This document shows, piece after piece, positions 14,593 through 20,980 of a DNA stretch of 23,510 nt (positions are counted from its first letter, which is position 1; each line of letters starts with the position of its first letter). The notes under the pieces are model-generated. The model was not told the DNA's origin and searched no databases. It saw nothing but the letters and a program-made list of their open reading frames with translations. The position numbers and the translations under genes were made by a program. Location of the stretch: positions 1 to 23,510 of the IMG/VR virus record IMGVR_UViG_3300013094_000282, one strand, 5' to 3'. Source of the DNA: a virus.

Positions 14593-15693
14593 ATGAGCAA
14601 AGCACAATACGACATTAGTCGTCAGACTAACTACCTTAAAAGAAAGATGTTCTTGGATCCAGAAGGTCCAGTTACAGTACAACGGTTTGAAGAAGTAAAA
14701 TATCCTAAGATCGCTAAGTTTGAAGAACTGGCTCGTGGCTTCTTTTGGGTTCCAGAAGAAATTAGTTTGACTAAAGATAAGATGGATCATAAGGATGCTA
14801 GCGATGCTGTTAAACACATCTTCACTAGTAATCTGTTGCGTCAAACAGCACTAGACAGTATCCAAGGTCGCGCTCCTAATCAAGTGTTTAGTCCTGTAAT
14901 CTCAATTCCAGAGCTCGAAGCCCTAGTCAGCAACTGGAGTTTCTTTGAAACCAATATTCACAGCAAGAGCTATTCACACATTATTCGTAATGTCTACGGT
15001 GTGCCTAAGGAAGAGTTTAACAAGATCCACGACACCAAAGAAATCGTAGAAATGGCTGCTAACATAGGCAAGTACTACGAGGACCTACATCAATTAAATT
15101 GTAAGAAAGAATGTAATAGCGAAGTTAGCGAACACGATCATATTAAGGCTATCTACCTAGCACTCCACGCAAGTTACGCATTAGAAGCACTTCGCTTTAT
15201 GGTATCATTTGCCACTAGCCTAGCAATGGTTGAGAATAAAATTTACATTGGGAATGGGAATATTATTAGTTTGATCCTACAGGATGAACTACTACACACT
15301 GAGTGGACTGCTTGGCTAATCAATAACGTGGTCAAAGATGATGAGCGTTTTATCAAAGCCAAAGAAGAGTGTGAAGCAGAAGTGTATCAAATGTACATGG
15401 ATGTGATTGAAGAAGAAAAAGCATGGGCCGAATATCTATTCAAACTAGGACCAGTTATTGGACTTAATGCTACTATTCTTAAAGACTTTGTAGACTACAC
15501 AGCATTTACTCGCTTAAAAGAAATCGGTATCAAGTATCACGGCGAGCATCCGAAGTCTAGTCCTATTCCATGGTTTAATAAACATGTGAATATTAACAAG
15601 AAACAAACTGCGTTACAAGAAAATGAAAGCACCAACTATGTTATTGGTGTGATGAGTGATGCTGTAACGTTTGAAGAATTACCAGATCTATAA
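14593..15693 (+). CDS. nrdB: ribonucleoside-diphosphate reductase, small subunit (class Ia)
   Basis: Carries the diiron-tyrosyl radical for NrdA. 366 aa. Recognisable positions are W52 (FFWVPEE), D88 (LDSIQGRAPN), E119, H123, radical Y127 (IHSKSYSHI), E198 (LEALRF), E232 and H235 (DELLH). The C-terminus EELPDL should dock in NrdA. The oddity is ETNIH at 119-123: E. coli has E-T-I-H (ExxH), so here the ligand pair is separated by one additional residue (ExxxH), while the flanks on both sides align well. Otherwise the enzyme looks complete. It starts 12 nt after nrdA and ends 10 nt before glutaredoxin. Confidence 0.95.
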   Translation: MSKAQYDISRQTNYLKRKMFLDPEGPVTVQRFEEVKYPKIAKFEELARGFFWVPEEISLTKDKMDHKDASDAVKHIFTSNLLRQTALDSIQGRAPNQVFSPVISIPELEALVSNWSFFETNIHSKSYSHIIRNVYGVPKEEFNKIHDTKEIVEMAANIGKYYEDLHQLNCKKECNSEVSEHDHIKAIYLALHASYALEALRFMVSFATSLAMVENKIYIGNGNIISLILQDELLHTEWTAWLINNVVKDDERFIKAKEECEAEVYQMYMDVIEEEKAWAEYLFKLGPVIGLNATILKDFVDYTAFTRLKEIGIKYHGEHPKSSPIPWFNKHVNINKKQTALQENESTNYVIGVMSDAVTFEELPDL

Positions 15694-15703
15694 GGAAACA
15701 AAA

Positions 15704-15931
15704 ATGAAAGCAGTCGTATGGAGCAAATATAATTGTCCTTATTGCGAGCAGGCAAAAGCCTTGCTAAAGCAGAAAGGTATCGTATTTGAAGAAAAGAAAA
15801 TTGGTGACGGATATACCAAAGAGGATCTATTAGAAGCTGTTCCAACAGCACGTACAGTTCCTCAGATATTTTTAAACGAGGAGTTAATAGGTGGATTTAC
15901 CGAACTCAAAAGTTACCTTACCAGTAAGTGA
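15704..15931 (+). CDS. glutaredoxin
   Basis: A 75-residue glutaredoxin with the dithiol site CPYC (11-14), then TVPQIF (cis-Pro loop) and GGFTEL (glutathione-binding turn). It probably re-reduces the C-terminal cysteines of the phage NrdA. ATG 15704 is chosen since AAGGAA (15692-15697) lies 6 nt before it; frames upstream of it run into nrdB. Third gene of the reductase set. The next gene starts inside its 3' end, so the operon continues. Confidence 0.93.
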   Translation: MKAVVWSKYNCPYCEQAKALLKQKGIVFEEKKIGDGYTKEDLLEAVPTARTVPQIFLNEELIGGFTELKSYLTSK

Positions 15932-16367
15932 ATTTGATTACTCAGCCAGTGGCGGTCCTTACACTATTGATGTAACTGCCGGTGGCTATGCTGTCCAAGA
16001 CTACAGTATCGATATGAACAATATCACTATATCTAGTACAGCCAGTAATTATTATAGTACCGTACTTGGCAGTAATTACAATTACGGTAATGTTACTATA
16101 AGCAGTGGTGGTTCAAGTTACAACACTTGGGATACTAGTCATCCTTCACTACAAGTTACAGGTGATGCAACATTTGATGGTGATATCAAAGTGCAGGGAA
16201 AAAGTCTAGCTGACTGGATGAAGACCATGGAAAAGCGTCTTGCTATACTTGTGCCTGATCCTAAGAAATTAGAACATTTTGAAGCACTACAAAAAGCCTA
16301 CGCTCACTACAAAACTTTAGAAGCCCTATGCGAGCTTCCTTCAAAGGATGAAGATGGATCAGTATAA
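15891..16367 (+). CDS. probable virion structural protein, beta N-domain plus helical tail
   Basis: A 158-residue protein starting at GTG 15891 inside the glutaredoxin gene (41-nt overlap), supported by GAGGAG at 15878-15883, 7 nt upstream. Residues 1-85 are Ser/Thr/Tyr/Gly-rich with short beta repeats (TISSTASNYYSTVLGSNY). Residues 86-100 (LQVTGDATFDGDIKVQG) and the helical part with KRLAILVPDPKKLEHF resemble the C-terminal module of small phage structural proteins. No other in-frame start except deeper in the gene. Role inferred: neck, whisker or baseplate-type component. It overlaps the next gene by 14 nt. Confidence 0.7.
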   Translation: MDLPNSKVTLPVSEFDYSASGGPYTIDVTAGGYAVQDYSIDMNNITISSTASNYYSTVLGSNYNYGNVTISSGGSSYNTWDTSHPSLQVTGDATFDGDIKVQGKSLADWMKTMEKRLAILVPDPKKLEHFEALQKAYAHYKTLEALCELPSKDEDGSV

Positions 16368-16551
16368 AGACACAGTAGTTGTTAATAAGCCAGATGCTGT
16401 TGCACAAAAGTTAAAAATGCTTGAAGACGAGCTTGGCAGATTAAACACGCAAAATGTTGAATTAAAAGAAAAGGTGCAGTATCTTGAAAGAGAAAATGCT
16501 CGCCACAAATCCGAAATAACTCAAATAACCAATCACCTAAGAAAGAAATAA
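16354..16551 (+). CDS. small coiled-coil protein
   Basis: A 65-residue protein beginning MDQYKD. Residues 14-65 show a strong heptad pattern (KLKMLEDELGRLNTQ, ELKEKVQYLEREN). ATG 16354 is preferred over ATG 16348 since AAAGGA (16343-16348) ends 5 nt before it. It overlaps the end of the structural gene before it and ends 1 nt before thyX. Likely an oligomeric adaptor; function unknown. Confidence 0.7.
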   Translation: MDQYKDTVVVNKPDAVAQKLKMLEDELGRLNTQNVELKEKVQYLERENARHKSEITQITNHLRKK

Positions 16552-16552
16552 T

Positions 16553-17233
16553 ATGAATGTTCGATTACTCAGTTACAGCCAACCAACAGAAGAATTTACA
16601 AATTTGGGCATCGATGATGCACAGGAACTCATTGCGTATTGCGCCCGTGTGTCCAATCCAAGCAATCAACTTAACACTGAAACATCAGAAAAACTTATCA
16701 AGTACCTTATCAAGCACCAGCACTGGTCACCTCTTGAAATGGTCTCAGCCTGTATCGAAATTACCACAACAAGAGATATCGCAAGACAAATCCTTAGACA
16801 CAGAAGTTTTAGCTTCCAAGAATTTTCTCAACGCTATGCTGACCCAACGAAAGATCTTAACTTCGTTACAAGAGAAGCTCGCTTGCAAGACACAACCAAC
16901 AGACAAAACTCAAGAGACCTCGACCTTGAAGACGACATGCACCGCCAGATCGCATATCAGTGGGAAAACCTACAAAGAGATCTCGTTGCTAAATCAAGAG
17001 AAATCTACGAGTGGGCTATCAGTCGTGGTATAGCAAAAGAGCAAGCTCGTGCTGTGCTACCAGAAGGCTTAATTGAAAGCAGAATTTATATGAACGGAAC
17101 ACTTCGTTCTTGGGTACACTTTATAGAATTACGTTCAGCGAACGGTACCCAAAAAGAACACCAGGAAGTTGCTAAGGCCTGTGCTAAAGTAATCGCTACG
17201 GTGTTCCCAATGGTAAATGATTTAGTAAAATAA
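16553..17233 (+). CDS. thyX: flavin-dependent thymidylate synthase ThyX
   Basis: Makes dTMP from dUMP with methylene-tetrahydrofolate and FAD. 226 aa, normal length. The signature RHRSFSFQEFSQRY at 82-95 fits the ThyX motif RHRxxSxxxxSxR exactly. Other marks are HWSPLEM near residue 60 and the C-terminal SWVHFIELRSANGTQKEHQ, which matches the conserved FAD/dUMP-binding helices. It completes thymine supply next to the reductase genes. ThyX rather than ThyA is frequent in aquatic phages. Confidence 0.96.
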   Translation: MNVRLLSYSQPTEEFTNLGIDDAQELIAYCARVSNPSNQLNTETSEKLIKYLIKHQHWSPLEMVSACIEITTTRDIARQILRHRSFSFQEFSQRYADPTKDLNFVTREARLQDTTNRQNSRDLDLEDDMHRQIAYQWENLQRDLVAKSREIYEWAISRGIAKEQARAVLPEGLIESRIYMNGTLRSWVHFIELRSANGTQKEHQEVAKACAKVIATVFPMVNDLVK

Positions 17234-17244
17234 AAAGGAAAAAT

Positions 17245-17541
17245 ATGTTAATTGAAAAAGGCCCAGATATTGGTGATGTAGTTACTTTAAAACTACTGAC
17301 CAGCGAAGAACTAATTGGAAAACTAGTTGCAGAAACTGATACACATTACAGTTTAGATAGACCCCTAACTTTAGCTGTAAGTGCTAAAGGTCTAGTGATG
17401 CAACCATGGTTGTTTACTGTTAGTGATTCAAAACCTATCAAACTACCGAAAGATAAAGTTATGGTAATTGCTAATACTATTAAAGAAATGAGCGATAGCT
17501 ATCTTTCTCAAACTAGCGGTATAGCTCTTGCCTCAGCTTAA
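17245..17541 (+). CDS. small Sm-like beta-barrel protein
   Basis: A 98-residue protein with AAAGGA before its ATG. DIGDVVTLKLLTSEELIGKL (8-27), then THYSLDRPLTLAV and a later strand ending KLPKDKVMVIA, follow the strand-turn pattern of a short Sm/LSm-like or SH3-like barrel seen in aquatic phages. A ring-forming RNA-binding role is possible by fold, but the RNA-binding residues cannot be verified. It could equally be a structural adaptor. It sits between thyX and the paralogue pair. Confidence 0.6.
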   Translation: MLIEKGPDIGDVVTLKLLTSEELIGKLVAETDTHYSLDRPLTLAVSAKGLVMQPWLFTVSDSKPIKLPKDKVMVIANTIKEMSDSYLSQTSGIALASA

Positions 17542-17562
17542 ATAGCATAAAGGAGAATTATT

Positions 17563-18219
17563 ATGCCAAGTGAAGTAACACTAACAGGACCAGGAACCGC
17601 AACAATAACTGATGATGCAGCTGCGGCCATCACCGCAATGAGTACTGCAATTACCGCCGCTCTTGCCGCTCAAACAACAGCTATTACTGGTGGACCTGAA
17701 ATTCAGAATTCACTGTACGCAATTAATAATTCTCTAGCAAACATCACAGGTAATACAGGCGATGCTAGTGACGTTGCTAAATCTCTTTCAAAAGCACTAA
17801 AAGATCTTGACGCTTCACTAATGGCAATGACTTCGGCATTAGCTGTACAAAATAGTTTGCAAGCTACTTTGGTAGCTAACCAGATCAAAACTAATAACTT
17901 CCAAGTACAGGCAACTAAAGAAGCTCTTGAACGTACAGGACAACCAGTTCCGGTAGAACCTCCTATAAAAGATCAAATTATAGAAAATGTTAAAGACAGC
18001 ATTACCTTAACTGAAACAGCGGTTGTAACTGGTGCGATCACTACGCAGGTCGCCGCTACTGCAGCAACTACTGGCGATATGATTGCTGCTACTTCTGTAT
18101 ACAAAACTATTGCAGGTTGGTTAGAAACAGCAAAAGAATCAGTAGTGTCAATCTTACCACCTAGTGTGCAAACAGCATTAGGTAAAACGTCTTCTCAGAC
18201 AGCAACTCCGAGCAAATAA
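17563..18219 (+). CDS. Ala/Thr-rich protein A of a tandem paralogue pair
   Basis: A 218-residue Ala/Thr/Ser-rich protein, largely helical with no cysteines and no signal peptide. Residues about 12-50 are low-complexity Ala/Thr, then GGPEIQNSLYAINNSLANI, a central helix (KALKDLDASLMAMTSALAVQ), NQIKTNNFQV, an Ala/Thr-rich amphipathic part and the C-terminal block TSVYKTIAGWLE...ILPPSVQTALGKTSSQTATPSK. It shares these blocks with the next gene. An AGGAG site precedes it. It is followed by the PAAR-M15 spike protein, so a baseplate, spike or membrane-contact role is likely but unproven. Function unknown. Confidence 0.75.
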   Translation: MPSEVTLTGPGTATITDDAAAAITAMSTAITAALAAQTTAITGGPEIQNSLYAINNSLANITGNTGDASDVAKSLSKALKDLDASLMAMTSALAVQNSLQATLVANQIKTNNFQVQATKEALERTGQPVPVEPPIKDQIIENVKDSITLTETAVVTGAITTQVAATAATTGDMIAATSVYKTIAGWLETAKESVVSILPPSVQTALGKTSSQTATPSK

Positions 18220-18220
18220 C

Positions 18221-18895
18221 ATGGCATACGGCCAGATTCAGACTTTTGTTTGGAATCCACCTCCTGGATGGACTGGTCAACCCTTTCCTGAAACGTTTAC
18301 AGTAACAACAGATATCGCTGCTCAGATTGCAAAAGCTAGTACAGCCATTGTTGGCCAAATTAATGCAAATACTTTATTAATTTGTGGAGGTCCAGGTAAG
18401 CCAAATTCTCTATGGGCAATTAATAACACCATCGCAAATTGTACTGACTTTACAGCTGGTATTACTGTTCGTGCTAAGATGTTGACCAAGGCCTGTCAAG
18501 ATCTTCAAGTAGCTGTAATAGCATACACATCAGCAATACAATATACCAATCAACTGCTTGCAATGAAAACCGCAACTACAGTAAAGACTAATGAATTTAC
18601 CCTAGCACTAAGTGATGAGAAACCTACAGTACCATCAACATTTATACAACAACGAAATGCTATTTCAGAAGGCACTCTGCATTCCGGTATAGCTAAAGTA
18701 GAAGGTGCGATAACAGGATCAATTAATTCAGTGATAACTGGCGCAGGTAGTGCGATCGCAGACACTTCTATATACAAAACTATAGCATCGTGGTTTAGTA
18801 ATGCTGTTGATGTAATTGAAAAAGCGATCCTTCCATCGAGCGTATATACCGCGTTAAAGAAAACATCTTCGCAAACAGCGACTCCGGAGAAATAA
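18221..18895 (+). CDS. protein B of the tandem paralogue pair
   Basis: A 224-residue paralogue of the preceding gene, starting 1 nt after its stop. Shared blocks are GGPGKPNSLWAINNTIAN, VKTNEF, and the C-terminal TSIYKTIASWF...ILPSSVYTALKKTSSQTATPEK. It differs in an N-terminal Trp/Pro-rich segment (FVWNPPPGWTGQPFPETF), which may be a new surface, and it contains three cysteines. The DNA has diverged, so the duplication is old. It ends 1 nt before the PAAR-M15 gene. Probably part of the same assembly; function unknown. Confidence 0.75.
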   Translation: MAYGQIQTFVWNPPPGWTGQPFPETFTVTTDIAAQIAKASTAIVGQINANTLLICGGPGKPNSLWAINNTIANCTDFTAGITVRAKMLTKACQDLQVAVIAYTSAIQYTNQLLAMKTATTVKTNEFTLALSDEKPTVPSTFIQQRNAISEGTLHSGIAKVEGAITGSINSVITGAGSAIADTSIYKTIASWFSNAVDVIEKAILPSSVYTALKKTSSQTATPEK

Positions 18896-18896
18896 T

Positions 18897-19925
18897 ATGG
18901 CCGCAGATTATTCAGCCGCGAGAGTAAACAAAGACAAAGCAGGTGCATTAATCAGTGCAGGCTCTACAAACGTTTACCTAGATAACTTTCCATCAGCTAC
19001 TGAAGGAAGCACTCTTAAAAACGGTGATGTTATTACTTCAAGCCAAACTAACGTATATGTAAACAATAAACGTATGGCCATGGAAGGTGCAAGAACAGCT
19101 AGAGGACAAGCGGTTGGCCATGCTAGCCAAGATGTATTCGTTGGCAATGCTGATGTTCATGCTGATGTGATTATCGTTCAAAATGACGAACTTGAAAGTG
19201 CTGATCCAAAAACACACGGCACAGCGATAACATTCTTAAAACAACAAGTAGCCAAAGGACATCTAGATCCTGGTATCGTACAAAGAACAGAATCAGCACA
19301 GTCAACCGCAGTTGATAATAAACCCGGTTCTACACTACAAGGTGCTATACAAAACTGTGGCCAGATACACAGCATGTCTACGTTTCCTTTGGATCTGCGT
19401 GTCAGCAAATATTTCACTCTAGATAATTTGTTACGAAAATGGACAGATGGACAGCTGATACAGTTTAATGGACATCGCCCAACAGCAAACAAAGGTTGGA
19501 GGATAGATGAAATCGTTTGTAACTTATCTTTGCTAGCCCAAAACGTACTAGATCCACTTCGCGATCAGTATCCTGACTTTAGAGTTACAAACACATTCCG
19601 TGAAGGGGCTGGACAAGCACAACACGGTAATGGACAGGCTGCAGATGTTATATTTGCTGATCGTGCCCGCCCATTAACTTATCAACGTGCTCAATGGATG
19701 CGTGATAATTTACCTTACGATCAAATACTAATAGAATACCGTGATGCTGTAGCTAACGGCAAACCCTATATCCAAAATTGGGTACATATCAGCTTTGTAG
19801 GTCAGGGCATTTATCGCCTAAGCGGTACTGGTGGCCCTACAGGCAATCGTCCTGCTAGTGCAGGGGATCACGTTGGCTCTTTATACAACGATGTGTGGAA
19901 GGGTCCCGGACTCCAATTGTATTAA
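18897..19925 (+). CDS. PAAR-like spike tip fused to M15 peptidase
   Basis: A 342-residue protein that likely caps the tail spike and cuts peptidoglycan on entry. Residues 12-90 match the PAAR-like pattern of repeated short strands with Gly turns (GALISAGSTNVYLDN, GDVITSSQTNVYVNNK, GNADVHADVI), as in T4 gp5.4 and type VI secretion spike tips. Residues about 168-300 are an M15 zinc peptidase: H243-x6-D250 (QHGNGQAAD), E280 and H297 (WVHISF) give the metal and general-base set. R235 in TFREG also fits. A linker (about 100-165) joins them. Placed after the paralogue pair with 1 nt spacing. M15 enzymes cleave D-Ala or L-Ala/D-Glu bonds; which one is unknown. Confidence 0.88.
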   Translation: MAADYSAARVNKDKAGALISAGSTNVYLDNFPSATEGSTLKNGDVITSSQTNVYVNNKRMAMEGARTARGQAVGHASQDVFVGNADVHADVIIVQNDELESADPKTHGTAITFLKQQVAKGHLDPGIVQRTESAQSTAVDNKPGSTLQGAIQNCGQIHSMSTFPLDLRVSKYFTLDNLLRKWTDGQLIQFNGHRPTANKGWRIDEIVCNLSLLAQNVLDPLRDQYPDFRVTNTFREGAGQAQHGNGQAADVIFADRARPLTYQRAQWMRDNLPYDQILIEYRDAVANGKPYIQNWVHISFVGQGIYRLSGTGGPTGNRPASAGDHVGSLYNDVWKGPGLQLY

Positions 19926-20024
19926 ATACAAGTGCTGTTCGCTGTATAATTACGTAGTAATTTGGGTGCGTGAGAGGCTCATCGTATTGCGAGAGACATG
20001 GATAAGCGAATGGATCTCTCATAG

Positions 20025-20053
20025 TTGACAGACTATTAAAATAAATGTATAAT
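20025..20053 (+). promoter_or_regulatory. perfect-consensus sigma70 promoter of the tmRNA
   Basis: TTGACA (20025-20030), exactly 17 bp, TATAAT (20048-20053): a full match to both boxes. Transcription should begin near 20060. The roughly 100 nt between the PAAR-M15 stop and this promoter hold no gene; a second TATAAT (19945-19950) there lacks a good -35, and GAGAGA/TCTCTC repeats flank a loop at 19991-20020. Confidence 0.85.
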
Positions 20054-20125
20054 AGCAGTAATTGTTGTAATTCCTTTGGATCAAAGGCGCTGTGGACGGC
20101 GGTTCGATTCCGCCCATCTCCACCA

Positions 20126-20182
20126 AAAACATATTCGACCGTAGGCGCGAAACGGTGACATGTAACAGAATGTGTTTTTGAT
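20126..20182 (+). other. intervening (excised) segment of the permuted tmRNA precursor
   Basis: Joins the acceptor CCA to the 5' base of the coding piece. AAAAACATATTC, starting at 20125, pairs with GAATGTGTTTTT near 20168-20179 (one G-U pair), a stem-loop bringing the two ends of the acceptor stem together. In known two-piece tmRNAs such a segment is removed by processing; that is inferred here. Confidence 0.75.
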
Positions 20183-20267
20183 GGGGATGACCTGGTTTCG
20201 ACATGGTGAGATAGTGAAGACGGCAACACAGTAGGCGATGACTGTAAATCAAGCAAAACCTATAAAC

Positions 20268-20300
20268 GCAAACGACAACGTTTACGCATTGGCAGCTTAA
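20268..20300 (+). other. tmRNA tag reading frame, ANDNVYALAA
   Basis: GCA AAC GAC AAC GTT TAC GCA TTG GCA GCT followed by TAA. It starts with the usual AND and ends in ALAA, the ClpXP/ClpAP degron type. TAAACG before it and CGTTTA within it pair around the resume codon region. E. coli carries ANDENYALAA; here the middle is NVY. Confidence 0.92.
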
Positions 20301-20341
20301 CAGCTGACTAGGGTAGGAAATACCTCGTAACAGAAAATACC

Positions 20342-20369
20342 AAAAAGCACCTTCGGGTGCTTTTTCTTT
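20342..20369 (+). terminator. intrinsic terminator of the tmRNA
   Basis: AAAAAGCACC and GGTGCTTTTT form a 10-bp stem with a stable TTCG tetraloop, then TTTTTCTTT. Confidence 0.92.
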
Positions 20370-20382
20370 GACCCAAATTTAC

Positions 20383-20412
20383 TTGACATCAGTAGTATCC
20401 TGGATATATACT
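20383..20412 (+). promoter_or_regulatory. sigma70-type promoter of the outer-membrane protein gene
   Basis: TTGACA (20383-20388) with TATACT (20407-20412) at an 18-bp spacing; TATATA at 20405-20410 (16 bp) is an alternative -10. It lies between the tmRNA terminator and the beta-barrel gene. Confidence 0.75.
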
Positions 20413-20455
20413 ATATGAGTGATTATAGTCACTATATTAAAAAGGAAGTTAAAAC

Positions 20456-20917
20456 ATGAAGAAAATTGCATTAGCAACATTATTGGCATTAGCCGCAGTA
20501 GCAACTACAGCTCAAGCAGTTGAAGTTGGTGTAGTAGGTGGTACAGACTTTTTGAACGGTGGAGCCAACCATGGTACAGCCGGTCTTACAGTTGGCGAAC
20601 ATTTTGGCCCATGGAGTGTAGCAGCAGAAGCACTACGTGAAGTCAAAGGCAACACCAACAAGTTCAACCTACTAGGTGGTTATGACTTTGCTAAGTTTGG
20701 TACAGCTACTTTCACAGCCAAAGCTGGTGTAGCATATATCGATAATGGCACATTGAATTCAAGCGATCGTTATGCAGGCGTAGTTGGTTTAGGTGCAAGC
20801 CTTCCAGTTACAACCAAAGTAACCGCAACTGTGGATTATCGTTTCCAAGCTACTGATGACGCCGCGAAGAAATTCCAAGGCAACACAGTTTTGGTCGGTG
20901 CTAAGTATAGTTTCTAA
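20456..20917 (+). CDS. phage-encoded outer-membrane beta-barrel protein
   Basis: A 153-residue exported protein. Residues 1-21 are a signal peptide (MKKIALATLL core, cleavage after TAQA). The mature part alternates short amphipathic strands (VEVGVVGGTDF, WSVAAEALREV, NKFNLLGGYDF, ATFTAKAGVAYI, KVTATVDYRF) and ends KYSF with the C-terminal Phe required by the BAM machinery. About 8 strands and 132 mature residues fit a small OmpX/Lom-type barrel. Its own sigma70-type promoter, a strong AAGGAAG ribosome-binding site and a terminator make it a single-gene unit of host-polymerase expression. Known small phage barrels modify the host surface; masking or blocking receptors is inference. Confidence 0.85.
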   Translation: MKKIALATLLALAAVATTAQAVEVGVVGGTDFLNGGANHGTAGLTVGEHFGPWSVAAEALREVKGNTNKFNLLGGYDFAKFGTATFTAKAGVAYIDNGTLNSSDRYAGVVGLGASLPVTTKVTATVDYRFQATDDAAKKFQGNTVLVGAKYSF

Positions 20918-20937
20918 TTTAATTTAGAATCTTTACC

Positions 20938-20965
20938 AAAGGGCCTTGACGGGCCCTTTTCTTTT
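20938..20965 (+). terminator. intrinsic terminator after the beta-barrel gene
   Basis: AAAGGGCC pairs with GGCCCTTT (20952-20959) around a TTGACG loop, followed by TCTTTT. The loop doubles as the -35 box of the next promoter. Confidence 0.85.
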
Positions 20966-20974
20966 ATGTATAAT
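20946..20974 (+). promoter_or_regulatory. sigma70-type promoter nested in the terminator
   Basis: TTGACG (20946-20951) is the terminator loop; after 17 bp, through the descending arm and U-tract, lies a perfect TATAAT (20969-20974). Transcription should start about 20981, at the ATG of the TraR-like gene. Confidence 0.68.
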
Positions 20975-20980
20975 ATACAC

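Larger units (their letters stand above)
20060..20369 (+). ncRNA. ssrA: circularly permuted two-piece tmRNA (ssrA)
   Basis: Rescues stalled ribosomes and tags the unfinished protein for proteolysis. The order is reversed compared with ordinary tmRNA: the acceptor piece comes first (about 20060-20125), with a T-arm (GGCGG-TTCGATT-CCGCC) and ending CATCTCC-A-CCA at 20125. An intervening segment (20126-20182) follows, then the coding piece begins GGGGATG (20183-20189) and carries CTGGTTTCGACA. GGGGATG pairs with CATCTCC (7 bp with one G-U), recreating the acceptor stem across the two pieces. The tag frame at 20268-20300 encodes ANDNVYALAA. Hairpins ACAGT/ACTGT, CAGCT/AGCTG (stop codon in its loop) and GGTA/TACC follow the tmRNA plan; the P2 helix could not be fixed by hand. 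Permuted tmRNAs are known in alphaproteobacteria, cyanobacteria and some betaproteobacteria. It sits here in a phage genome with its own promoter and terminator. Exact 5' ends are estimates. Confidence 0.92.

Noticed and set aside
14416-14844. 142-codon reverse frame across the nrdA/nrdB junction
   Set aside because: Antisense to two conserved enzymes, no ribosome-binding site, no recognisable protein.
14947-14961. Frameshift or broken metal site in nrdB
   Set aside because: The extra Asn is an in-frame triplet and all downstream motifs are intact, so the gene is reported as intact with an unusual spacing.
16557-17033. 158-codon forward frame overlapping thyX
   Set aside because: Out-of-frame shadow of ThyX, whose catalytic motif is intact.
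19945-19950. TATAAT as a promoter upstream of the tmRNA
   Set aside because: No acceptable -35: TTGTAT is 21 bp away and TTAAAT at 17 bp is poor.
19926-20024. Conventional tRNA between the PAAR-M15 gene and the tmRNA
   Set aside because: No T-loop (GTTCRA) or acceptor stem could be formed there; the only T-arm in the region belongs to the tmRNA acceptor piece.
20019-20252. Reverse-strand open frames over the tmRNA
   Set aside because: They are opposite a structured RNA with promoter and terminator; no ribosome-binding site or protein signature.
20966-20980. ATG at 20966 as start of the TraR-like gene
   Set aside because: It precedes and overlaps the TATAAT at 20969-20974, so it would not be on a transcript from that promoter. 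It could only be used on read-through RNA.
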